From contig DDIR01000051.1 of assembly GCA_002338715.1 (NCBI GenBank), positions 474 through 17,557 on the forward strand: a stretch of 17,084 nucleotides of DNA, written 5' to 3'. Made by a program: the position numbers and the translations under genes. Positions 1 to 5,884 of the stretch are shown one piece after another. The stretch's first letter is position 1; every line of letters begins with the position of its first letter. Origin of the DNA: Phycisphaerales bacterium UBA1845. Its GTDB lineage: Bacteria > Planctomycetota > Phycisphaerae > UBA1845. The notes under the pieces were generated by a model. That model did not search any database. It saw nothing but the letters and a program-made list of their open reading frames with translations, and was not told the origin of the DNA.

Positions 1-18
1 CTGGATCACCTCCTTTCT
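1..18 (+). rRNA. rrs: 16S ribosomal RNA, 3' end only
   Basis: The window opens with CTGGATCACCTCCTTTCT, the universally conserved 3' end of bacterial 16S rRNA, including the anti-Shine-Dalgarno core CACCTCCTTT. Only these last ~18 nt lie inside the window; the gene body is to the left. The exact mature 3' end is uncertain by a few bases. No 23S sequence follows, and a terminator begins 170 nt downstream, so this 16S seems to be transcribed as a free-standing unit. Confidence 0.93.
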
Positions 19-89
19 AGAGGATTATCTAGACCGTTCATCTGCGAATTATCGCAATCACGATGAGCGTGAAAGTCAGCACATTATCA

Positions 90-123
90 ACACGGTTCTC
101 AAACTTTTGTTTGCAAACCGTGT
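90..123 (+). other. Stem-loop in 16S rRNA trailer
   Basis: An 8-bp perfect stem (ACACGGTT at 90-97 with AACCGTGT at 116-123) encloses a second 5-bp stem (CAAAC at 100-104 with GTTTG at 109-113) capped by TTTT, with a small internal loop between them. It lies ~70 nt after the 16S end and has no following T-tract, so it is not an intrinsic terminator. It may be a processing or stabilising element of the 16S precursor tail; that role is inference. Confidence 0.5.
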
Positions 124-190
124 GGAAGAAATTCAAAGCCTTCGGGCAAAGAATCTTCCCGACAACCAATCAACCTGTTTGCAATATAAA

Positions 191-230
191 CGGCACTCGG
201 TCCGAAAGGCCCGGGTGCCGTTTTCTTTTT
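191..230 (+). terminator. Rho-independent terminator of the 16S rRNA transcript
   Basis: CGGCACTCGG (191-200) pairs with CCGGGTGCCG (211-220), ten pairs including one G-U. A further CC/GG extension is capped by a GAAA tetraloop. The sequence TTTTCTTTTT (221-230) follows directly. This is a strong intrinsic terminator on the plus strand. Its place ~170 nt after the 16S 3' end implies that transcription stops before any 23S or 5S gene. Confidence 0.88.
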
Positions 231-511
231 ACCACGCTACCGTGCGTATGATTCATGGTCGCGGGCAATGTGCCACTGCTCTGTCAGTAGTGATGAAAAA
301 GATGCGGTGATAAGGAGAGTCGGTGATGGGGGCTCGACGCTGCGAGGGTGACTCGATTTTGGTTCAGGCGTGGGGTTAAACGGGGAGCATTGTCCATCGT
401 CTATTGCACTGCTCACAGAGCAGTGGCACGGTTGATGCGCTCGTTTGGCGAGTTCGGGGGAATGATCAAGGTCGATTTGCCGCGTATTTACGCCGCTTTC
501 GCCGCAATCAA
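231..511. other. Gene-free stretch between 16S terminator and tRNA-Ala promoter
   Basis: No convincing coding region, RNA gene or repeat is visible. The short reading frames here have no recognisable protein character and no clear ribosome binding sites, and no 23S or 5S rRNA motif appears. It separates the 16S unit from a tRNA that seems to have its own promoter. Confidence 0.6.
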
Positions 512-540
512 TTGAAACCCTGTGAAGGATGGGGTATAGA
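512..540 (+). promoter_or_regulatory. Probable sigma-70-type promoter for tRNA-Ala
   Basis: TTGAAA (512-517, 5 of 6 matches to the -35 consensus) is separated by exactly 17 nt from TATAGA (535-540, 4 of 6 matches to the -10 consensus). Transcription would start near 547, about 50 nt before the tRNA. Placement after the 16S terminator and before the tRNA supports it. Consensus strength is only moderate and planctomycete promoters are poorly defined. Confidence 0.5.
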
Positions 541-597
541 TATCAAAAGCAATGAAGGTTGGCCGTCAGCAGGTTCAAGCGGCCCACCCATGCAAAA

Positions 598-670
<73 letters not shown>

Positions 671-735
671 GTTTCATTTCTCGCTTCATCCAGATAGCGC
701 GTCCAAGTCAAACGTGACCCCATGCCGCTAGCGGC

Positions 736-1494
736 TTATCCCTTGTTCAAAATAGTGCAGACGACAGCCGGAGGTAAATTGATTGCGTTGCCGCATGCGG
801 GGCAGGTATCAGCTTTCACGCCAGTCAGGTCGCCCAGGCACTTCGAGCAAAACGGGCCATCCCTCATGATGACTTCCGCTCTCACTCGCGGGAAAACCAA
901 CATGGCGGCTGCGAGTGGTGCATACCCATAGCAAAGAATCCCAGTCGCCAGTATCAGGATTCGAATGCCATTACGTTTGGCGGTTGAGTGAGCCATGTCG
1001 GCTTGAATCTGTTGCAAATGCTCAGCCAGCCCCAATTCGGCGCCGATCCAAACCAAGCCGAGCACTGCCCCCATCGCGCCAAGTGTGATGATCAGGCTGA
1101 TCGTGGGGCTGCGTTTCTTGCGTGTGAGAACATGGGGCACGATTCCGGAAGACAAGTTAGCGCTTGGAAGATCGTGGCGAACGATCGTTCCGTCTTGATG
1201 ACGAAACAGCAGTTCGGTGGGTTGATCGGATTCTGAGTACGTGTACATGTGCGCATCACGAAGCAATCGGACACGCGTTTGCTTGTCTTGATGGTCTTCG
1301 CGGTAGTCGACTTTGTATCCGCTATCACCGATTGCCCAACCGATGCCAGTAACGTCGCGTCGCAAACTATTGAATGTTTGGCGTATATGTCGCCGACACC
1401 TGACGTTCTCAACGATGTTTATGACCAAGCCGGCAACAGCGGTTGCCACGACGAAAGCGCCGACCCAAATCAGAATTCCAAAGATCGTTGGCAT
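736..1494 (-). CDS. Membrane protein with C-terminal zinc ribbon (paralogue 1 of 3)
   Basis: Unrecognised function, 252 aa. An N-terminal hydrophobic helix (~4-28) is followed by a soluble domain (~30-125) containing a DGT-(I)-x2-H-x-LP block at 101-110. Two more hydrophobic segments (~130-155 and ~177-202) precede a C-terminal four-cysteine zinc ribbon with Cys216, 219, 231 and 234 (CSKC...CPAC). It is the most diverged of three tandem relatives: here the usual CxYDLxGN is CLGDLTGV. It starts 68 nt after the stop of the preceding paralogue and is probably the last gene of the leftward cluster. The ATG has only a weak upstream AGGG. The zinc ribbon probably faces the cytoplasm with the helices in the inner membrane (inference). 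No enzymatic motif is visible. Confidence 0.85.
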   Translation of the reverse strand: MPTIFGILIWVGAFVVATAVAGLVINIVENVRCRRHIRQTFNSLRRDVTGIGWAIGDSGYKVDYREDHQDKQTRVRLLRDAHMYTYSESDQPTELLFRHQDGTIVRHDLPSANLSSGIVPHVLTRKKRSPTISLIITLGAMGAVLGLVWIGAELGLAEHLQQIQADMAHSTAKRNGIRILILATGILCYGYAPLAAAMLVFPRVRAEVIMRDGPFCSKCLGDLTGVKADTCPACGNAINLPPAVVCTILNKG

Positions 1495-1562
1495 TTGTGG
1501 TACACCCTATTCTCGCAGCATTGGCGGTTGTTTTGATCTTCCAACGTTATCACTTGCTGCCG

Positions 1563-2306
1563 TTAGTCATCGTTAACAACGACCTTGCTCTCAATCACCT
1601 CGCCGCATTCGGGGCAGTTTGCTGAGACGTTTCCGCGCAAGTCGTAGGCGCAGTTTTTGCAGATTGGATACCAACTGAAGATTTTTTCATATCGCAGACG
1701 TCGGTATACGTAGACTGAAAGCAACATCGGAATCAAAACAAAGAAAAGCAGCGCGACCGCGAAGTAAAGGACTTGAACGGCCTTCAACATAATCGGCGAG
1801 CGGCCAACGCTTCCGGCGAGGTTGTTGATCCAGACGAAAACGAAATTTTCCAGGGGCCATTTCAGAATGACGGGCGTCGCGATTAAGGCAAGGATCGCCC
1901 AGAAAAGACTGACTCCGATACTGTTATTTTTCTTGCAGCAGTAATGAAGGACCTTTCCTCCGATTAGATTCTTGTCCGGCAATTCGTGCGATTCGATCGA
2001 ACCGTCCGGCCTGCGCGTGATCAGATGCGTGAGTTTGTCGCCGTCTGGTGTGGCCAGGAAATAGAAGCCGGATTTTGCGTACACGAATGCCTGTTTTGCG
2101 GTTCCAGAATCCATGTAGGCCACCGGAATTCCATCGCCGCGAATTCCCAAACCTACCCGCAGGTTCGTATAGCCAAGTCCCTTCAGGATGCGTTTTGCGC
2201 CGATACGATCGCGAATTCTTCCAATTAGCCAACACGGTAGGTACAGCATCGCGCCTGCAAGACCAAACACGATCGCAATGGTCAATAGATCATAGAACGT
2301 CTGCAT
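1563..2306 (-). CDS. Membrane protein with C-terminal zinc ribbon (paralogue 2 of 3)
   Basis: Unrecognised function, 247 aa, same architecture as its two neighbours. It has an N-terminal helix (~5-30), a soluble domain with the PDGS-I-x2-H-x-LP block at 100-110, helices at ~130-150 and ~175-200, and a zinc ribbon with Cys216, 219, 231 and 234, the same residue numbers as paralogue 1. The ribbon reads CKNCAYDLRGN...CPECG, a pattern common at the C-termini of planctomycete membrane proteins. The start codon lies only 12 nt after the stop of paralogue 3, so the two are very likely co-transcribed and perhaps translationally coupled; no clear Shine-Dalgarno is visible. A zinc-dependent structural or sensing role is inference. 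Confidence 0.87.
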   Translation of the reverse strand: MQTFYDLLTIAIVFGLAGAMLYLPCWLIGRIRDRIGAKRILKGLGYTNLRVGLGIRGDGIPVAYMDSGTAKQAFVYAKSGFYFLATPDGDKLTHLITRRPDGSIESHELPDKNLIGGKVLHYCCKKNNSIGVSLFWAILALIATPVILKWPLENFVFVWINNLAGSVGRSPIMLKAVQVLYFAVALLFFVLIPMLLSVYVYRRLRYEKIFSWYPICKNCAYDLRGNVSANCPECGEVIESKVVVNDD

Positions 2307-2318
2307 TGGCGATTCACG

Positions 2319-3056
2319 TCAGGTCGAGGGTGAATATTGTTGTTCATGCAAGGGCATGAGCGAGTCACTTCCGCATTCAGGACATACGCCCGATTCGTTA
2401 CCTGTCAGATCGTACCCGCATTGGGCGCAGATTTCGTTGTTGGTCACGATGTTTTTGTATCTGCTCCGCCGAAACACGATGACGGCCAGCCATATGGGTA
2501 AGAGCAATAAGAAGATGATCACAATTTCCAGAAAAAGAGCCGGCGCGATCAGGCTGTAAAATGGAGACGGACCGATCAGGAACGTGAACTTGTAGTACGC
2601 GGCAAAGACGAGCACACCAAACACGATCGTCAGGAACCACGTCAGCAATGCACTCAGGAGGCTTGCTCCAACGCTGTGTTTGATTTCGCGGTGTCGATGC
2701 AACTGAATGCCGTCGTCGAGCCTCGGGTCGGGCAACTGGTAAATGCGCAGGGTGCCGTCCGGTTTGACATAAGCCAATTCGCTTGGTTCGCGGCTATTGA
2801 TATAGACGTAGAAGTGACCGCCCTTGATGAAGCGAAAAAACATTTGATCGACATCGTTCTTGTTCGCCGACCGGACGCGATGACCGCCACCCAATTTGAG
2901 TAGCGTGATTCGAAAATCACCGGCGACGCGCTCGCTCATGTAGCGTTGAATTTTAGTCCGCTCCCGAGTCCACCCGATAAGCAGAAGCGGCGCTCCCAGC
3001 GCGATTGGAAGGACTAAAAAACTCGCCAAGATGATGGCTGAATCGCCGATGGACAT
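2319..3056 (-). CDS. Membrane protein with C-terminal zinc ribbon (paralogue 3 of 3)
   Basis: Unrecognised function, 245 aa from the ATG at 3056; an in-frame TTG at 3071 would add five residues. It has an N-terminal helix (~4-30), a soluble domain with PDGT-(L)-x3-x-LP near 99-110, two strongly hydrophobic helices (~133-155 and ~165-195), then Cys210, 213, 225 and 228 in the pattern CAQCGYDLTGN...CPECG. The tail beyond the ribbon is short and polar. It is first of the three paralogues in transcription order, ~104 nt after the small membrane protein gene. The near-identical register of motifs in the three proteins shows descent by tandem duplication, but their divergence implies the duplications are old. 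Confidence 0.86.
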   Translation of the reverse strand: MSIGDSAIILASFLVLPIALGAPLLLIGWTRERTKIQRYMSERVAGDFRITLLKLGGGHRVRSANKNDVDQMFFRFIKGGHFYVYINSREPSELAYVKPDGTLRIYQLPDPRLDDGIQLHRHREIKHSVGASLLSALLTWFLTIVFGVLVFAAYYKFTFLIGPSPFYSLIAPALFLEIVIIFLLLLPIWLAVIVFRRSRYKNIVTNNEICAQCGYDLTGNESGVCPECGSDSLMPLHEQQYSPST

Positions 3057-3160
3057 TGGGGTTCTCAGCAATCAAAGACCGTACCGCTTCTCAGTTGCGA
3101 CATTCGTATCCACTTGATTGTAGCCGATGGGGCGGCAGGTTTGCGACGAATCGAGAATAC

Positions 3161-3454
3161 CTAGTCGTCCATTCCGTCGTCGCCGAAGCGCCATTTGGGC
3201 GGTGGGCCCTTCAGGACGCAGGCGGTCACTAGTGCGATGCATGGGACGATGATCGCCAGCAAAATGAACGGGAACGGGGCTCGGAGGTAGTCTATCAGTA
3301 GCAGTGCTCCGAGCATGACGGTGAACGTGCCGAGCATCACGAGCCAGCCTTGCCAGCATGTTGGGAATCCCCAGCCCCATCCGTACTTCTTCGCGCTGAA
3401 CCAGTACTTCGGGCTTTCGCTGGATTTCTGATTCGAGTTCTTCTGATCACTCAT
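3161..3454 (-). CDS. Small two-helix membrane protein
   Basis: 97 aa, unrecognised function. A polar N-terminus leads to an aromatic motif KKYGWGWG near 22-29 and WQGW at ~34-37. Two hydrophobic helices follow (~36-55 and ~62-82), then a short tail with KGPPPKWRFG. Small hypothetical proteins of this aromatic-plus-two-helix style occur in many bacteria (recollection, not a search). Its ATG overlaps the stop of the upstream lipoprotein gene in the arrangement ATGA (3454-3451), so the two are almost certainly translationally coupled. A membrane partner role for the lipoprotein is inference from position. Confidence 0.8.
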   Translation of the reverse strand: MSDQKNSNQKSSESPKYWFSAKKYGWGWGFPTCWQGWLVMLGTFTVMLGALLLIDYLRAPFPFILLAIIVPCIALVTACVLKGPPPKWRFGDDGMDD

Positions 3455-5637
3455 CGTCTGAACTTCTCATAGTCGTAGGGCGGGCTTGGGGTGGCGGTGT
3501 TCCAAGTCATGTTGCCGCTCCAGCCGGTTTCGGTGAAGAATATGCCCAGCGATCCGGATTGCAGCGTCCAGTCTTCGCCGAGCTGGACGGAGGGGGCGTA
3601 TGTGTAATTGCCGGCTGGCAGGGTGTGCTGCTCCATCGTGGTGGGGCCATTGCCTGAAATCGTGGTTGTGTATGTAAGCTCCGTTTCGATGGTGAAGTCG
3701 ACATCGGCTGTCAGTCCGTCGTTGGATATCATCGAGGCGTTGTGCACAGTTCCGTCATCCGACTTGAACGAAATCGTTTGCGTGCCTCCGCCGCTGTGCG
3801 CGTATTGAACGCCGCCGATATTGGCGCTGCCTCCGACCGACCAGGTCACCGTCGACGCTGCGTCGAAGCGGGCGTCGAAACCTTCCATCGGGTCGAGCCA
3901 TAAGAACGTACCTTGCGCGCCGGTGCGAGAGCGCGGTGAGGGGATGCCGCGGCCATGGAGCAGGTAGGTAACGGTAAACGTCAACCCTTGCGGTCCTTCG
4001 CCCTTGACGACGAAGCTGGGTTTCCAGGTGAGTAGCTGCATGGGCGGGCCGATGCGATCGTCTTTGCGCAAGCGGAGTTCACCTTCGGCGCCGACGGGAA
4101 CCTTGAGGGCGTATCCGGTGCCGGTCACGTGGTTGGTTTGCAGAGCCGTCGTCTTACCGATGTCGATCGTCACGGTGCTGATGTCGGGCAAGTTGCCCGG
4201 CGCGTCGCCGATGATGAGTTCGGCGTTGTCGGGTGAGCGGGCCTGGAGGGCTGCGTTGCCGACTTCGTCGAGGAAAAAGTCGGTGATCGCGGGGGCCAAC
4301 GTGAGTATCGGAGTAACTTGGGATTCCGTTTCCTCTGTTAGATAAAAGAGCATCGCGCCGCGGCTTGCGATGATGCCGTTGGAGTAACCCTTTGCCGCCA
4401 TCGCGGCGTAGGCTTCGGCGATCGACATGTTCATGATCGGCGGGACGTTCTTTTCGAGAAACGGAATTTGGTTGGCCGACAGCTCTTCGTTGCTGCCGGT
4501 CATCAGTTGAAAGAAATTCAGCGCCGCCCGAAATGCCGCAACGGGATGCACGCGATTGGTCCAAGCCACGTAAGTCCCGTAATTGCAGCGGGCGTCGAGA
4601 GCGTCCTTGAAATGACCGCCAAGCGACACGTCAAAGCCGCGGCATGAATTGACGAACATGAGTGTGCGGTCGGGGAAGTTCTTCTTATCGTACTCGCGCA
4701 TGAACAGCGGCGTGACGCAGTAGAACTGTTTCTTCTGCGTGGGTTTGTTGGGTGAGCGCAACGTGGCGTTCATGATCATCAGGCGCCGGCAGTCGACGTC
4801 CTTTTGATAGGTTGCTCGGTTGGCGTCGGTGACTTGGGTGGTGGTCAGAATCCATTGGTTACCGGGTGAACCAAAGCACGTCGGAACGGGGTCCGTCGCA
4901 TCTAGCGGGTCGGTCGCAAGGTCGCGAATGCTGGGCGCCCTCCAGCCACCGTGCGATTCGGTGTAGATCACGCCGTAGTCGGACAGGTGCGTGAACATCT
5001 CCACGGTCAAATCGGTTTGTGTAACCTGGTATCCGATATCGGTGAGCATCTTGGCGATGAGCGGACGATTGTCCTCGTGCGGCCAGTCGTCGTGAAACGG
5101 CGCCAGACCGTTGGCGAGGATCGCCTTGTTGCTCGCGGGCATGAGGAAGCTGGAATCCGGAAACACCGGAGCGATTTGCGGGCGCTGCACTTTGGCGATT
5201 GGCCGCAGGGGGAAGCTGATCGGCGAGATCGACGGGTTTGCGTCGTCGGCATCGTTGAGCAGTTGCAGCCAGGTCTCGGCATCATTGCCTTCACTCTCGT
5301 CGTCGAAGATCGCGAAGAGTTGCGTTTCGCCATTGTCGAAGTCGGCCCAGATGACGTCGCTGTATTCGTCGATCTCTGCCGTCTCGACGCCGGACTTGCC
5401 CTGCAACTCGTTGAGCATGGCCTCGCGGGTGGTGTCGACGTCGGCGCCGTCGTCGAGCATCTGTTGGGCGTTATCAATCACGGAGGCGGCTGTTGCGGCG
5501 TTGGACTGCGTGTCGGCTGAGTTGCCGGATGAATTTCCGTTGTTGCTGCCGTTGTCGGTGGTCGGTGCGTTACCGCAACCGGGCATGACGAAAAGGATAC
5601 AGGTGAGTACGACGACGAGATGTGATCTGTTGATCAT
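3451..5637 (-). CDS. Lipoprotein with caspase-like (clan CD) peptidase signature
   Basis: 728 aa from the ATG at 5637, which has GGGGAG ~7 nt upstream; an in-frame start at 5673 would add 12 residues before the signal peptide and is less likely. The signal peptide ends in the lipobox VMPG-Cys21, followed by a low-complexity Asn/Ser/Gly/Thr linker. A central region contains YGVIYTESHGGW (His229) and, ~100 residues later, the hydrophobic strand plus TLMFVNSCRG (Cys332). In clan CD peptidases (caspases, gingipain C25, C11) the catalytic pair is a His-Gly and a Cys, each after a hydrophobic strand, so this matches the expected layout. The His-Cys spacing is longer than in caspases, suggesting an insertion. 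The C-terminal third is beta-rich and unrecognised. It probably sits in the envelope facing the periplasm, and it heads the leftward cluster. Gene and lipoprotein are firm; peptidase activity is inference. Confidence 0.82.
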   Translation of the reverse strand: MINRSHLVVVLTCILFVMPGCGNAPTTDNGSNNGNSSGNSADTQSNAATAASVIDNAQQMLDDGADVDTTREAMLNELQGKSGVETAEIDEYSDVIWADFDNGETQLFAIFDDESEGNDAETWLQLLNDADDANPSISPISFPLRPIAKVQRPQIAPVFPDSSFLMPASNKAILANGLAPFHDDWPHEDNRPLIAKMLTDIGYQVTQTDLTVEMFTHLSDYGVIYTESHGGWRAPSIRDLATDPLDATDPVPTCFGSPGNQWILTTTQVTDANRATYQKDVDCRRLMIMNATLRSPNKPTQKKQFYCVTPLFMREYDKKNFPDRTLMFVNSCRGFDVSLGGHFKDALDARCNYGTYVAWTNRVHPVAAFRAALNFFQLMTGSNEELSANQIPFLEKNVPPIMNMSIAEAYAAMAAKGYSNGIIASRGAMLFYLTEETESQVTPILTLAPAITDFFLDEVGNAALQARSPDNAELIIGDAPGNLPDISTVTIDIGKTTALQTNHVTGTGYALKVPVGAEGELRLRKDDRIGPPMQLLTWKPSFVVKGEGPQGLTFTVTYLLHGRGIPSPRSRTGAQGTFLWLDPMEGFDARFDAASTVTWSVGGSANIGGVQYAHSGGGTQTISFKSDDGTVHNASMISNDGLTADVDFTIETELTYTTTISGNGPTTMEQHTLPAGNYTYAPSVQLGEDWTLQSGSLGIFFTETGWSGNMTWNTATPSPPYDYEKFRR

Positions 5638-5741
5638 GGCGGCTCCCCAGCCCATTGGCGTGTATGAACGCAATAGTACGAGGCAGCCCGGTCCGCGGAA
5701 TTGAATCGGCAGAACGCTGCCTTCGCAAATCCCAAACGGTC

Positions 5742-5770
5742 ATCGTAGACAGTCCGTTGGCGTGGTTCAA
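5742..5770 (-). promoter_or_regulatory. Possible promoter of the leftward lipoprotein/zinc-ribbon cluster
   Basis: Read on the minus strand, TTGAAC (5770-5765) is followed after exactly 17 nt by TACGAT (5747-5742), 4 of 6 matches to each consensus hexamer. Transcription would begin near 5735, giving a ~98-nt leader before the lipoprotein start at 5637. It lies between this gene and the terminator of the upstream prolyl oligopeptidase gene, where a promoter is needed. The match is modest. Confidence 0.33.
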
Positions 5771-5821
5771 GCGTATGTCGGGGCGAAGGCGTCCGCGGTA
5801 GCAATCGAGGTCGATTCGTAC

Positions 5822-5856
5822 AAAAAAAACCGGGGAACCACGAGGGCTCCCCGGTT
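5822..5856 (-). terminator. Rho-independent terminator after the prolyl oligopeptidase gene
   Basis: On the minus strand a 9-bp perfect stem (AACCGGGGA, plus-strand 5828-5836, with TCCCCGGTT, 5848-5856) has an 11-nt loop. It is followed by an uninterrupted T-tract, visible as AAAAAAAA on the plus strand at 5822-5829. It lies 29 nt beyond the stop of the peptidase gene and isolates it from the leftward cluster. Confidence 0.9.
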
Positions 5857-5884
5857 GATAGTTCTTAATGCGGTGTTGCGGTGA

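Noticed and set aside
724..735. Perfect 12-bp palindrome GCCGCTAGCGGC just before the tRNA/cluster convergent junction
   Set aside because: It has no loop and no T-tract on either strand, so I could not support a terminator; it may be chance.
3072..3380. Minus-strand open frame overlapping the small membrane protein gene in another frame
   Set aside because: The alternative frame encodes two clear membrane helices and is coupled to the lipoprotein stop; this one is Arg/Pro-rich shadow text.
4951..5704. Overlapping plus-strand open frames opposite the 5' half of the lipoprotein gene
   Set aside because: They are antisense to a gene with signal peptide, good Shine-Dalgarno and coupled downstream gene; no motif seen.
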